From: Idiomarina rhizosphaerae
Lineage (GTDB): Bacteria > Pseudomonadota > Gammaproteobacteria > Enterobacterales > Alteromonadaceae
Direction of reading: 5' to 3'
NCBI RefSeq assembly: GCF_024159085.1
Contig: NZ_JAMZDE010000006.1
Location: forward strand, 124,001-188,000
Length of the DNA stretch: 64,000 bases
The notes under the pieces were generated by a model. That model did not search any database, was not told the DNA's origin, and was given only the letters and a program-made list of their open reading frames with translations. Positions 38,907 through 48,573 of the stretch are shown here, piece by piece. Both the position numbers and the translations under genes were made by a program. How positions within the stretch are numbered: the stretch's first letter is position 1; every line of letters starts with the position of its first letter.

Positions 38907-39782
38907 ATGCCAGAACTCTCTAAAATTCGTTTCGTTTACTTAGCGGTATTTTTTATCGCTGTCTTTTGTGCCTTTCCTGCAGCCGCGTTACAGGCCTCAA
39001 CACAAACCCAACTGGCAAAAGTGTACGAACAGGACACAACCAATCCCATCAGCGACTATCTGGTGAGTGAAAAGTACGACGGTATCCGGGCCATTTGGAC
39101 AGGCTCGCAACTACTGACCCGACAAGGCAACCTGATATCGGCTCCGGAATGGTTTACTGCACCACTACCCGCCGTTTGGCTTGACGGTGAACTGTGGACA
39201 AAACGTCAAAACTTTGAGGTGCTAAGCTCTATTGTGCGCACCCAAACACCAAAGCACAGCCGTTGGCGGCAAGTGAAGTATATGGTGTTTGATATGCCTG
39301 ACGCACAGCTACCTTTTGAGGAACGATACAAAAACTACTCAAAGTTAATTGAGCAAGTAAACGCTGAACATATTAAAGCAGTACAACAACAGCGGTTTCA
39401 TTCCAATCATGAGTTAAGCGAACACCTGAAAGCTATGGTTGAGCATGGTGCAGAAGGCCTGATGCTGCACTTAGCTACAGCGCTTCATCAATCCGGCAGA
39501 AGTGACGCTTTATTAAAATTAAAACCCTATTTCGACGAAGAGGCCGAGGTAATTGCGCATTTACCGGGCAAAGGCAAATATACAGATATGCTCGGTGCGC
39601 TGCGCGTGCGTAATCAGCAAGGCATTGAATTTTCTATTGGCACCGGATTCACCGACGCTGAACGCGCAAACCCTCCGCCTGTCGGCAGTATTATTACCTA
39701 CAAGTACCACGGCTACACCAAGAATAACGTGCCACGCTTTGCCAGCTTTTTACGAATTCGGGAGGGTGTGGAAGGTGAATAA
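38907..39782 (+). CDS. ligE: Exported ATP-dependent DNA ligase (LigE type)
   Basis: 291 residues: N-terminal hydrophobic segment (about 9-31) consistent with a signal peptide, then a minimal ATP-dependent ligase. The adenylated Lys is K56 in SEKYDGIRAIW, and later nucleotidyltransferase motifs (LDGELW, AEGLMLH, LLKLKPYFD) and an OB domain follow. Gram-negative LigE proteins of this size are periplasmic and are linked to DNA uptake or extracellular DNA. The symbol is by family resemblance. Confidence 0.88.
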   Translation: MPELSKIRFVYLAVFFIAVFCAFPAAALQASTQTQLAKVYEQDTTNPISDYLVSEKYDGIRAIWTGSQLLTRQGNLISAPEWFTAPLPAVWLDGELWTKRQNFEVLSSIVRTQTPKHSRWRQVKYMVFDMPDAQLPFEERYKNYSKLIEQVNAEHIKAVQQQRFHSNHELSEHLKAMVEHGAEGLMLHLATALHQSGRSDALLKLKPYFDEEAEVIAHLPGKGKYTDMLGALRVRNQQGIEFSIGTGFTDAERANPPPVGSIITYKYHGYTKNNVPRFASFLRIREGVEGE

Positions 39783-39828
39783 GCTTTTAGACACGGTGCG
39801 TATGCAAAAAATACAAAGAAACCACGAA

Positions 39829-39856
39829 TTGACAACGTTGCGCAACACGCTACACT
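39829..39856 (+). promoter_or_regulatory. higBA promoter with palindromic operator
   Basis: TTGACA and TACACT, 16 bp apart, form a good sigma-70 promoter just before higB. A perfect 10-bp palindrome GTTGCGCAAC (39837-39846) sits in the spacer, an expected position for autoregulation by HigA. Confidence 0.7.
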
Positions 39857-39864
39857 AAGAGCTC

Positions 39865-40143
39865 ATGATCAAAACTTTCAAGCACAAAGGACTGAGGCTT
39901 TACTTCGAAAGTGGAAGTACTCGCGGAATTAAAGCGAGCCATACTGCGAGATTACGCATGCAGTTGGTGGCATTAAATACCGCTATGAAAGTTTCAGATC
40001 TCGACATTCCGGGATACAAACTCCACCCGTTAAAAGGTAGTCGAAAAAATATTTGGTCGATAGCGGTTAGTGGCAACTGGCGTTTAACCTTCGAGTTTCG
40101 TGATGGTCATGTATATCTGCTTAATTACGAGGATTATCACTGA
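39865..40143 (+). CDS. higB: HigB-type toxin of a toxin-antitoxin pair
   Basis: 92-residue RelE-superfamily mRNA interferase: IKTFKHKGLRLYFESGSTRGI, GYKLHPLKGSRKNIWSIAVSGNWRLTFEF and the end LLNYEDYH are typical of HigB. Toxin-first order with the antitoxin overlapping by 1 bp (TGATG) is the hallmark of higBA. Confidence 0.92.
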   Translation: MIKTFKHKGLRLYFESGSTRGIKASHTARLRMQLVALNTAMKVSDLDIPGYKLHPLKGSRKNIWSIAVSGNWRLTFEFRDGHVYLLNYEDYH

Positions 40144-40439
40144 TGTCTATTATGTTTGACCCCGCTCACCCAGGTGAATTTATTCTAGCAACCTATATGC
40201 AGCCTTTTGGCTTGAGTTGCCGGTATTTAGCTACAAAGTTAAATGTTTCTCCATCCACTTTAAACAGAGTTTTAAAATGCCAAAGTGGCATAAGCCCTGA
40301 AATGGCGTTGCGTTTATCGAAAGCTTTAGGCAGAAGCCCGGAGAGTTGGCTAGCGATGCAGGATGCGTACGATTTATGGCATGCTGGAAAAAACTTAAGT
40401 TTAGATAAGGTTCAGAAGCTTGATCTTACAGTCGCATGA
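40143..40439 (+). CDS. higA: HigA-type antitoxin
   Basis: 98-residue Xre-type helix-turn-helix protein with the family start DPAHPGEFILATYMQPFGLS and the HTH LATKLNVSPSTLNRVLKCQSGISPEMALRLSKALG. Neutralises HigB and represses the pair. The coding sequence ends abruptly against a histidine-kinase remnant. Confidence 0.92.
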   Translation: MSIMFDPAHPGEFILATYMQPFGLSCRYLATKLNVSPSTLNRVLKCQSGISPEMALRLSKALGRSPESWLAMQDAYDLWHAGKNLSLDKVQKLDLTVA

Positions 40440-40450
40440 TAAATGCCTAA

Positions 40451-40675
40451 CAGGCTCGCGATAAGCTGAGTTTTGAACAGAGTTCCCGCATCCAATCAAT
40501 TCACCGCCAGCAACTTGAACATGCTCTCATCCCCTTTTACAGCACTAAAGTCAACGGCTCAGGCATTGGCTTAACACTGTGCCGAGATATTGTTGAAGCT
40601 CACGGCGGTAGCATTAACTTACGTAATCAACCGGAAGGGCTCGAAGTTAAGCTGTTGCTTAAACTCCCATCATAA
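40451..40675 (+). pseudogene. Remnant of a histidine kinase C-terminus
   Basis: A 74-codon frame without a start encodes ALIPFYSTKVNGSGIGLT, then LCRDIVEAHGGSINL, the G-box end of a sensor-kinase ATPase domain, closing with a normal stop. Upstream of about base 40490 the similarity fades, and the HigBA pair occupies the place where the rest of the kinase should be. It is a decayed or displaced gene fragment. Confidence 0.75.
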
Positions 40676-41234
40676 CGTCCCAAAACGAGTATTGATATTT
40701 GTACTCCAGTGGAAGCGTATAAGACACCGTCTTTTCTTGTCCATTAATGATGAGCTTAAAACTGACTTTTTCCAGGAGCTTTTCAGGCATGCCCTTTTCG
40801 TAGTGCAGAACAACAGACTCCCGGCAACCCACCTTACCCGAGCATTTTGATACCGTTGACTCAACCTTTGACGGCATGATGCGTACACCCGATTCAGAAT
40901 AGTGCTCCAGAACCACCGACTCGGGTATCACCTCTACGCCGGACTCATCACTCAAATTGAAGCTTAAAAATGATTTTCTCCAGGTCGACTCCGGCGTTCC
41001 TTGATGACTATTGTACACATCGTTCAAATGCGTAATCTCGACCAGATCGCTAAACCGACTGTCTGCGTTAACTTTATAAAGAGTGCTGTAAAACTCGTAC
41101 TGGTTGTCATCATTGTCAGCATACTTATTTTTATAGGGAACAGGTGACCCATCCCGCTTTACGGCATAGTTGTAATGCCCGCAACCAGCGATCAATAAAG
41201 AGGCCAGAGCTGTCAAAATTGTCAGTCGTTTCAT
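40659..41234 (-). CDS. Hypothetical lipoprotein
   Basis: 191 residues with a lipobox (LASLLIAGC, Cys18), thus an outer-membrane or periplasmic lipoprotein. The remainder is beta-rich with two cysteines (SKCSGKVGCRE) likely to form a disulfide. No family recognised. Its stop overlaps the end of the kinase remnant on the other strand. Confidence 0.7.
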   Translation of the reverse strand: MKRLTILTALASLLIAGCGHYNYAVKRDGSPVPYKNKYADNDDNQYEFYSTLYKVNADSRFSDLVEITHLNDVYNSHQGTPESTWRKSFLSFNLSDESGVEVIPESVVLEHYSESGVRIMPSKVESTVSKCSGKVGCRESVVLHYEKGMPEKLLEKVSFKLIINGQEKTVSYTLPLEYKYQYSFWDVMMGV

Positions 41235-41412
41235 AATAAGGTTTCGACACCGTGAAGCCGATTTTCAAATATTTTAAAGTACGCAGTCACCTGCGCAGGA
41301 GCAACATCTTTTACAATAAAGACTACATACCCATGCAGTATTCTTGCCCATGGGCTCAAGAGCTGGTTAGACCTGCCGATAAAGATGGATTATTGTTGGC
41401 TGGAATATCCAG

Positions 41413-42723
41413 ATGTTTAATCGCCGCCTCAAAAATGAACTCGAAGATCAGCGTAAAGAATTAGCGATGCTCCGCCAACTGGCTAGCCAGATGGATCGTG
41501 GCATGCTGTCCATCACACTGAACTCCGACTTCTGCATATCTGCCGTAAACCAAAGCTTTGCTGATGTTCTGGGCTACCAGCGCGAACAGCTGTTAGGGCG
41601 ACCCATGTCGGAGATTGTACCAGCTTACGTCCCGAAGCTAGCTTGTTTTCGAGACTTTAATCAGGCCGTGGCAAAGCTCGCACCGATAAGCGATGACTAC
41701 CGCTACTTGCGTGCTGACGACTCCCTCGCCTGGCTTCGTATCAGTTGGCTTCCGATACAAAACGCTGACGGCAAACTATCCCATGTACAGGGATATGGTC
41801 GCGATGTAACCAAAACAGTTGAAGGCAAAAAAGAGAGTGAAGCATTCATTGATGCGCTGATCCGCTCCACTGCGGTTATTCAGTTTAACCTTGATGGCAC
41901 CGTAATCACCGCAAACGAACAGTTTCAGCAGGCCATGGGCTACCGGCTCGAACAAATTGCAGGCAAACACCACCGTATATTCTGTACACCAGAAGAGGTT
42001 CAGTCGCCCGAATACGCCGCCTTCTGGAAAAAACTAAACAACGGCGAGTACGTAGCGGACCGTTTCAAACGAGTCGACAGCCGTGGCGAAGAAGTTTGGC
42101 TTGAAGCCACTTATAACCCGGTTTACGACGCCGAGAACAACTTATCTAAGGTTGTGAAATTTGCCAGCGTGGTCACCGACCAAGTGGAACGGGAAGCTCA
42201 GGTAAGAGAAGGTGCAAGCGTCGCCTACGACGTTTCACAACAAACTGATGTAAGCGCCCAAAAAGGCTCCGCTGTGGTTCAGAAAACGGTAGAAACCATG
42301 CAGCAGATAGCCAGACAAATGCAAGGGACGAGCGAGAGCATTGAAGCGCTGGGTAAACAATCCCTGCAGATAAACGCCATAGTGCAAACCATCGGTGGCA
42401 TCGCAGAGCAGACAAACCTGCTGGCACTAAACGCCGCTATTGAGGCCGCCAGAGCCGGTGAACAAGGCCGCGGGTTTGCCGTGGTTGCCGACGAGGTTCG
42501 GAATCTGGCTGCCCGCACCAGTAAAGCCACAGAAGAGATTGTAAGAGTCGTCGAGAAAAACCAGACTCTCTCTGATGAGGTGATGCGTCAAATGTCCAGT
42601 ACCCGAGAGGAGGCAGAACAAGGCCTGGAATTAGCCAACCAGTCGGGAGCCGTCATTGTCGAGATTCGGGAAGGAGCTAAACAGGTGGTCAACGCTGTAG
42701 AACGCTTCGCTAATGAATTATAG
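41413..42723 (+). CDS. PAS-PAS methyl-accepting chemotaxis protein, BdlA-like
   Basis: 436 residues, no membrane helix, so a soluble receptor. PAS domains at about 30-135 and 145-255, then a signalling domain with the hairpin-tip sequence [20 protein letters not shown] and [17 protein letters not shown]. The layout and size match BdlA, the Pseudomonas biofilm-dispersal regulator (about 417 residues). The sensed signal (redox, oxygen or ligand) cannot be inferred. Monocistronic. Confidence 0.88.
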   Translation: MFNRRLKNELEDQRKELAMLRQLASQMDRGMLSITLNSDFCISAVNQSFADVLGYQREQLLGRPMSEIVPAYVPKLACFRDFNQAVAKLAPISDDYRYLRADDSLAWLRISWLPIQNADGKLSHVQGYGRDVTKTVEGKKESEAFIDALIRSTAVIQFNLDGTVITANEQFQQAMGYRLEQIAGKHHRIFCTPEEVQSPEYAAFWKKLNNGEYVADRFKRVDSRGEEVWLEATYNPVYDAENNLSKVVKFASVVTDQVEREAQVREGASVAYDVSQQTDVSAQKGSAVVQKTVETMQQIARQMQGTSESIEALGKQSLQINAIVQTIGGIAEQTNLLALNAAIEAARAGEQGRGFAVVADEVRNLAARTSKATEEIVRVVEKNQTLSDEVMRQMSSTREEAEQGLELANQSGAVIVEIREGAKQVVNAVERFANEL

Positions 42724-42767
42724 TAGCGATGAGGTGCCCGATTGCTCCCTAAGCTACTCCTGTTTAC

Positions 42768-43910
42768 TCAAGACAGTACCGCAGTAATCGTTATACCAAT
42801 GAAAGTGGCTATGGCATAACCCAACACACCGACCAGCATACCGGGGGTGACAAGGTGACGCCAACCTTTACTGGCAGCCAGTGCCGCAGCGGCGGCCGGG
42901 CCGAGGATGCAAGCACTTGAGGCTATCATCATTTCCGCCAGGCTGAACCTGAACCGGGCACCAAGCCAAACCAGCAAAATAATATGCACCATAACGAGAA
43001 TAACCAGGAAAGCCACCATGGGCAGCGCTACGTCTACCATTGCGCCTAAGTCGGCGCCAAACCCAATGGTAGCGAAAAACACGTACATAAAAATGGTTCC
43101 TAAATGGTAATCAAACTGAATTTTCCTGGTGACTATAGCGGGCATGAAGTTAGCAACTATCAGTGACAACAGCGTTATCGCAATAATGAACATACCTGAA
43201 AATGGGAGTAGCGAAGCGACAAACAAACCTATGGTGCAAATGACCGCGCTCAGTAGTAAGGAAAAAATGACCCCGACTTCTGAAATCTTTTCTGGCTGAA
43301 TACCATTATCTCCCTGCTCACCGGCTTTACTTAAGTCAACGGTTCGGACACGCTCCCTACTTTTAAAGCGAGCAGCGACAAAATTTATCGCCGGTAATGC
43401 CATCAATAAGGTAAGAAAGACCATAGCCCCCAACGCATCAGCAGTGAGTGCTGCAGTATAAAGCGATGAATCCGCAAAGTTCACCGCCGCCGCAGTTGCC
43501 ACAAAGTTAGCGCTGCCACCAATATAGCTGGCGGAGAATACTCCTACCAACTGGCTTTCTGCCGCTCCCATATCAATCGCAAAAGCACCCACCACCGCAC
43601 CAATTAGAGTAAATGCGACAGCTAACAAAAAGGCAATAAGCATAAAACGGCTTTCGCGAAATGCCAGGCGCAGATCGGCGCTAAATAACAGCATGGGAAT
43701 AGCTAATGGCACCAAAACCGCTTGAATAGTGCTGTATAACGGTGCCTGATTAGGCAGAATACCTAAATTTCCCACCACAAAACTCAGCAGCAGTATGATT
43801 AAGGGTGCCGAGAGTGTGCTGCCCAGCTTGGTTTTCTCGCTCTGGTAGCCAATAAAAACAAGCAATAGCAAGCAAGCCAATAGCGCCATGGTGTTTTCTG
43901 GATCAATCAT
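42768..43910 (-). CDS. DUF819 family multi-spanning membrane protein
   Basis: 380 residues with about ten membrane segments; DUF819 family (YjcL-like). Begins LLVFIGYQSEKTKLGSTLSA; the GASYIGGSANFVATAAA-like segment near 130-145 is characteristic. The family is thought to transport small organic acids or amino acids. It lies 9 bp downstream of the DgcA-like racemase gene on the same strand, so it is a good candidate importer for that pathway's substrate. Confidence 0.82.
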   Translation of the reverse strand: MIDPENTMALLACLLLLVFIGYQSEKTKLGSTLSAPLIILLLSFVVGNLGILPNQAPLYSTIQAVLVPLAIPMLLFSADLRLAFRESRFMLIAFLLAVAFTLIGAVVGAFAIDMGAAESQLVGVFSASYIGGSANFVATAAAVNFADSSLYTAALTADALGAMVFLTLLMALPAINFVAARFKSRERVRTVDLSKAGEQGDNGIQPEKISEVGVIFSLLLSAVICTIGLFVASLLPFSGMFIIAITLLSLIVANFMPAIVTRKIQFDYHLGTIFMYVFFATIGFGADLGAMVDVALPMVAFLVILVMVHIILLVWLGARFRFSLAEMMIASSACILGPAAAAALAASKGWRHLVTPGMLVGVLGYAIATFIGITITAVLS

Positions 43911-43919
43911 GTGCTGCCC

Positions 43920-45026
43920 CTAGTTTATCGTTATTGCGCGGTCGAGTTCCGATTCGATAAACTCAGCACCATGACCTACTCCGTCAGGTAATACGATTTT
44001 ACCGCCCTCGTTCGCAACATATTCAAGTCCGCCTTTAACCGGATCCGCACAATAGTGCAGCGCAGAATCCAAATCTATAAACTGAATATTTGGCCGGGCG
44101 CAGGCCACATGAGCAGCTGCCGAAAGCCCTAAGCGGCTCTCACCAAAACACCCAATCATACAGCGCACACCAGACGCTTCGGCAATACTGTTAATTTTCA
44201 GTGCGGTATTAATTCCTCCAGATTTCACCAGCTTAATATTCAGAAAGTCCACCGCGTCGGCTTTAATCAAACGCAACGCATCAATATGGTTAAATACGCT
44301 TTCATCAGCGCAAATGGGCATTCTTGTATTCGCACGCAACTGCGCGAAGCCGTCCACGTCCCACGCAGGCAATGGCTGTTCAAGGTACTCTATGTCCAGC
44401 TTCTCTAAGTAATGCAGGTTTGCCATTGTCATGGGGTAATCCCAGCCCTGATTACAGTCAATACGCAGCTTAATAGTCTCACCAACTGCCTCACGCACCG
44501 CAGCAACATGCTCCACATCAATCAAATCAGCTCGGCCGGTTTTCAGTTTTATCGTCGAGAACCCTTCGGCTACCAGGCGCTTTGCCATGGCTACGGTTTC
44601 TTGCACCGAATCCTGATGGCCGATGGTATGGTCGGTTTCCAGCGGCCGCCTTTGCCCACCTAAAAATTGATAAAGCGGCATGCCTGCTTGTTTGGCTGCT
44701 AAGTCGTACATCGCCATATCAAACGCGCAGATCATACTGGTCGCCCGGCCACTGTAGCGCCTTAACACCGCTAAATTATCTTCCATGGCTAACGCGTCTT
44801 TACCCACCAACAGGCGTGCCAGATCTTGCCCCAGCGCATAACTACTCTCCTGTGTGTCACTGGTTATCGCTGACATTGGACTGGTTTCACCCCAGCCATA
44901 CAGGCCGCTATCGGTTTCAATTTTCACCACCACATTGCGGGCTGCAGCAATCACACCTATGGGTGTTTTAATCGCGTGATGCATCTCGACATTCAATAGT
45001 GCCAGCTTAATCGCGCTGATCTTCAT
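43920..45026 (-). CDS. dgcA: Enolase-superfamily racemase: DgcA-like / dipeptide epimerase
   Basis: 368 residues of the muconate-lactonizing-enzyme subgroup. Catalytic bases: KxK at 160-162 (TIKLKTG), metal ligands D190 (RIDCNQGW), E216 (EYLEQPL) and D241 (CADESVF), and a second base in NIKLVKSGG (265-268). These positions closely match L-Ala-D/L-Glu epimerases. Because a DUF1611/DgcN gene lies in the same cluster, the N-acetyl-D-glutamate racemase DgcA is the likelier reading; dipeptide epimerase is the alternative. Transcribed with the DUF819 gene. Confidence 0.8.
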   Translation of the reverse strand: MKISAIKLALLNVEMHHAIKTPIGVIAAARNVVVKIETDSGLYGWGETSPMSAITSDTQESSYALGQDLARLLVGKDALAMEDNLAVLRRYSGRATSMICAFDMAMYDLAAKQAGMPLYQFLGGQRRPLETDHTIGHQDSVQETVAMAKRLVAEGFSTIKLKTGRADLIDVEHVAAVREAVGETIKLRIDCNQGWDYPMTMANLHYLEKLDIEYLEQPLPAWDVDGFAQLRANTRMPICADESVFNHIDALRLIKADAVDFLNIKLVKSGGINTALKINSIAEASGVRCMIGCFGESRLGLSAAAHVACARPNIQFIDLDSALHYCADPVKGGLEYVANEGGKIVLPDGVGHGAEFIESELDRAITIN

Positions 45027-45086
45027 AGTTTTTCCTTTAGTGAATCAAAACATTCTTGATGAACTATAAGGCTGTTAAATTTAAAA

Positions 45087-45100
45087 ATAAAGCTGTACAA
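45087..45100. promoter_or_regulatory. Shared cluster operator candidate 1
   Basis: ATAAAGCTGTACAA, identical to a 14-bp sequence upstream of the D-aminoacylase gene 5.4 kb away. It lies in the divergent region between the racemase gene and the TonB-receptor gene, where one regulator could control both directions. Confidence 0.6.
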
Positions 45101-45218
45101 GATGTTTTTTGTTGATTATTGTTTAACCACTAAGGCAGTAATGATCACGAATAATTAACGAAAAAATCACCAAAAAGTAACCAGAATATAATAAACAACA
45201 GGTGAAAGTAGGTATCCT

Positions 45219-47483
45219 ATGAACAACAAAATCAATTACTTAACCCGTAGTATTCGAATTTTAATTTATGGTATGTCGGTCGTTTCAGTCAGCGCTTTGG
45301 CTCAGCAAGCAGAAGAAAATGACAAACAATCGGTTGAGGAAGACAGTTTAGAAATCATTGAAGTCACCTCCTCCCGACGTGTCCAGACCATTCAAGATAC
45401 CCCCGCAGCAGTTTATGCCGTCGACCCAGACTCCTTTATTCAACGTGGTTTAACCTCCATATCCGATGTGGTTGAAGAAGCGCCGGGATTCAGTTTCAGT
45501 AGTGCAACGGGTCAGGCAGGACGCGGCTCTATTAGTGCCCGCGGTGTAAGCCAACAAAATGACTCGCCGGTAACGGCCATATACTTAGATGACGTACCAC
45601 TGACCAGTAGCACCGGCTTTGCCGCTGGCGGTCGCTTATTCTTTGACGGCTTACTGGGAGACGTGGCCCGGGTTGAACTCGTTAAGGGCCCGCAAGGTAC
45701 ACTATTTGGTGCAACCGCCATTGCCGGAGCGGTGCGTTATATTACTAACAAACCTGAAGTGTACGACTCACGCGGTAAGTTCACCGTCGATTACTCTCAA
45801 ACCAAAGGGGGCGATTTAAACCAGCTGTATCGCGGTTTTTATAGCTTTCCGCTAATTGAAGGCAAGCTGGGTCTTACCTTAGCAGGCTTTTCTCAGGATA
45901 ACGGCGGCTACGTTGATCAGGTGAGTCCAGCAACGGGTTCACTGATTCGTGAAAATGCCAACGACTCCGAAAACCACGGCTATTCCGCCGATCTTTATTA
46001 CACCCCAACCGATAAGTTTGATATTCGCCTGAAAGCAATGAAACAGGAGTCATCCTTTAACTTAAGCTCCGCGGTGCGCATTGCTTCTATCGACAAAGAC
46101 GAAGCCTATGGTGAATTTTTGTCTGACGCGGCCTATGGCTCCGATGAGCTGACCCAAACCTTATACTCAGTCAGCGCCAGTTACGAGATGGAAGGAGCAG
46201 TGCTGGATTTCACCAGCAGTAAAGCGGAGTATGAAGGTGCTGCAGCGGAGGATGTCGTATCACTTTACGGACCTATTATCGAACAGTTAGAGGGACTACC
46301 TGCTGGTAGTGTCGAATCAGCTCCCCTCTCACGCGATGTGGGATCCGACAAGTCGGTGCATGAACTTCGACTAACATCGACCACTGAAGGAAATTATGAA
46401 TGGTTGGTCGGACTGTTTTATTCAGATGAATCGACCCAAAACTCACAACGCTTAACCGGCATGCCACAAGATATTCTGGCACTCAACGCCGAGTTCCCAA
46501 GTGACTACAACGAACTCGCAGCTTTTGGTAACTATACCTATTACCTAACCGATAATTTTGATGTTACCGCAGGCTTGCGAGTATCAAAAACTGAGCAGTC
46601 ACTTATTTTTGTTCAGGAAGGTCCGCTACTTGGTGGCGGCAGCGTTGTTGAAGAACTGGAAACAGCCAAAGAAACAGTTGAAACTTACCTGTTAACAGCG
46701 CGATACAGACCAACTAATGACACCTCGTTTTATACCCGCATCGCAAGCGGCTACCGGCCAGCTTCGTCGAACTTAAGTGTGAGAAACCCTTTTACCGGTG
46801 AAATACTCTCACAACCAGTTGTCGAACAGGATGATTTATGGAGCTATGAAGTTGGTGTGAAAGGTTCGTTAGCCGACGACAAGTTTAACTATGAATCAGC
46901 ACTTTATTACATTGACTGGAAAAACTTCCAGACCATCGTCACCTTTTTTGGTATTGGTACCGACGGCAACGCCCGTAACGGCATTACGGTGCAGGGTTGG
47001 GAAGGCAGTTTCGATTACCAAATTACGCCGAACTTAGCCTTCAAAGCAGCGGCTGCTTACAATGAAAGCACATTGAATGAAGATGAACCCGAACTGTTTG
47101 GCTTAAAAGGTGCCACGGTGCCAAACACACCAAAATGGACCTTTAACTCCAGCGTTTTTTACGACTACCAACTGCCTTACAACATGAATGGCTGGATTAG
47201 CGCTAGCGCAAACTATAAAGACAGCATGAACTCAGCCTTTGTTAATGGTGACCCGGAAAACCCCTCGGTTAATTTACCCAGTGATGACTTCACCACAATC
47301 AACCTGACCACCGGCGTTGAAAAGAATAACTGGCTATTCACGTTGTACGTGAACAACCTGCTGGATAAAAAGGCCTACACCTTCTTTAACGCTAATGCCG
47401 TACCGGGCAGCGATGTCGTGGATATCACGGGTATTCCCCTGGAACCCCGTACCATCGGTGTATCGGTCTCGTATTCATTTTAA
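45219..47483 (+). CDS. TonB-dependent outer-membrane receptor
   Basis: 754 residues: signal peptide to about 28 (SVVSVSALAQQ), a TonB-box-like segment EDSLEIIEVTSSRR, plug domain with ISARGVSQQNDSPVTAIYLDDVP and VELVKGPQGTLFGATAIAGAVRYIT, then the 22-strand barrel ending in ...VSVSYSF with terminal Phe. Its cluster position points to uptake of peptidoglycan or peptide material rather than siderophore, but that is inference. First gene of a plus-strand unit with dgcN and ykvI-like. Confidence 0.93.
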   Translation: MNNKINYLTRSIRILIYGMSVVSVSALAQQAEENDKQSVEEDSLEIIEVTSSRRVQTIQDTPAAVYAVDPDSFIQRGLTSISDVVEEAPGFSFSSATGQAGRGSISARGVSQQNDSPVTAIYLDDVPLTSSTGFAAGGRLFFDGLLGDVARVELVKGPQGTLFGATAIAGAVRYITNKPEVYDSRGKFTVDYSQTKGGDLNQLYRGFYSFPLIEGKLGLTLAGFSQDNGGYVDQVSPATGSLIRENANDSENHGYSADLYYTPTDKFDIRLKAMKQESSFNLSSAVRIASIDKDEAYGEFLSDAAYGSDELTQTLYSVSASYEMEGAVLDFTSSKAEYEGAAAEDVVSLYGPIIEQLEGLPAGSVESAPLSRDVGSDKSVHELRLTSTTEGNYEWLVGLFYSDESTQNSQRLTGMPQDILALNAEFPSDYNELAAFGNYTYYLTDNFDVTAGLRVSKTEQSLIFVQEGPLLGGGSVVEELETAKETVETYLLTARYRPTNDTSFYTRIASGYRPASSNLSVRNPFTGEILSQPVVEQDDLWSYEVGVKGSLADDKFNYESALYYIDWKNFQTIVTFFGIGTDGNARNGITVQGWEGSFDYQITPNLAFKAAAAYNESTLNEDEPELFGLKGATVPNTPKWTFNSSVFYDYQLPYNMNGWISASANYKDSMNSAFVNGDPENPSVNLPSDDFTTINLTTGVEKNNWLFTLYVNNLLDKKAYTFFNANAVPGSDVVDITGIPLEPRTIGVSVSYSF

Positions 47484-47520
47484 TCCATCGTTAAATTTCA
47501 AGAAGTAAGGCAGGTAGCGT

Positions 47521-48573
47521 ATGAGTACTATGAAGATTAAGTTGCCCTATGTCATTTTCCTGGGCGACGTAGAGGATAAAACGCTGGTAAAGACAGGAGC
47601 GGGTCTTGCTAAGTGGTGCGGCGATGACGTTTTGGGACAACTTAGACTAGCCTCTTGTGCGGTCGATCTTGGCCTTACAGAATTAACGCTCACCGAGGCT
47701 ATTGCTAAAGGTGCAAAGAGCTTGGTTATTGGTGTTGCAACGGTAGGCGGTAGCGTCAAACCAAGCTGGTTGCCTACCTTCGTGCAGGCATTGGAGGCAG
47801 GCTTGGATATTATCAATGGACTACATACAAACCTGAGTAATATTCCCGAATTGGCAGAGGCTCAACAAAAAAGTAGTGGGCAAATTATTAATATACGTCA
47901 GGTCACCGGAGAATTTCCTATCGCAACAGGCAAGAAGCGCCGGGGAATGCGGCTGCTGACGGTTGGAACCGATTGTGCAGTTGGCAAAAAATATACCGCC
48001 CTGGAACTCAGTTTAGGCCTGAACACGGCGGGAATAGACGCCACGTTTAGAGCCACCGGCCAGACCGGTATTATGATAGCAGGCGAAGGTCTGCCGGTGG
48101 ATAGCGTAGTCAGCGACTTTGTCAGCGGTGCAGCAGAGCTCATCTCGCCAGATAATAATGCCGACCATTGGGATATTATTGAAGGTCAGGGGTCGCTCTT
48201 TAACCCGTCATTTTCAGCGGTCAGCCTCGGTTTACTGCATGGCTCACAGCCTGATGCCATTATTGTTTGTCACGATGTCGCCCGCGAAACTATTAGTACC
48301 TGCCCTGACTATCAATTACCGACTCTGCAAGCCTGTATCGATCTGCATTTGCAATGCGCCCGAATTGTTAACCCCACCGTCCGTTGTATTGGTATCAGCG
48401 TTAATACCTCGTCGCTGAACCAGGACAAGCGAGAGGAATACTTGCAGGCACTCGAACAAGAATTAGGTTTACCCTGTGTTGACCCGTTAATCACCGGGTG
48501 CGACACTCTGATTAAAGAGCTGATGATGCAATTTTATCCGCAGCAAACCAGGCTGGCACATGCCGAATTATAA
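47521..48573 (+). CDS. dgcN: DUF1611 protein, DgcN-like D-glutamate N-acetyltransferase
   Basis: 350 residues of the DUF1611 family. N-terminal Rossmann-like domain (about 8-135) and a P-loop-like GTDCAVGKKYTA at 149-160, then the IIEGQGSLFNPSFSAV region. Family members named DgcN acetylate D-glutamate, working with the DgcA racemase to yield N-acetyl-L-glutamate. Both partners being in this cluster supports the assignment. Its end overlaps the YkvI-like permease start by 14 bp. Confidence 0.82.
   Translation: MSTMKIKLPYVIFLGDVEDKTLVKTGAGLAKWCGDDVLGQLRLASCAVDLGLTELTLTEAIAKGAKSLVIGVATVGGSVKPSWLPTFVQALEAGLDIINGLHTNLSNIPELAEAQQKSSGQIINIRQVTGEFPIATGKKRRGMRLLTVGTDCAVGKKYTALELSLGLNTAGIDATFRATGQTGIMIAGEGLPVDSVVSDFVSGAAELISPDNNADHWDIIEGQGSLFNPSFSAVSLGLLHGSQPDAIIVCHDVARETISTCPDYQLPTLQACIDLHLQCARIVNPTVRCIGISVNTSSLNQDKREEYLQALEQELGLPCVDPLITGCDTLIKELMMQFYPQQTRLAHAEL

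Noticed and set aside
40445-40451. GCCTAAC after higA as an integron attC start
   Set aside because: The match is seven bases only; no paired core lies at a suitable distance apart from one inside the kinase remnant.
41252-41464. 70-codon frame overlapping the chemoreceptor start
   Set aside because: No ribosome binding site, no family resemblance, and it overlaps the well-supported BdlA-like gene in another frame.
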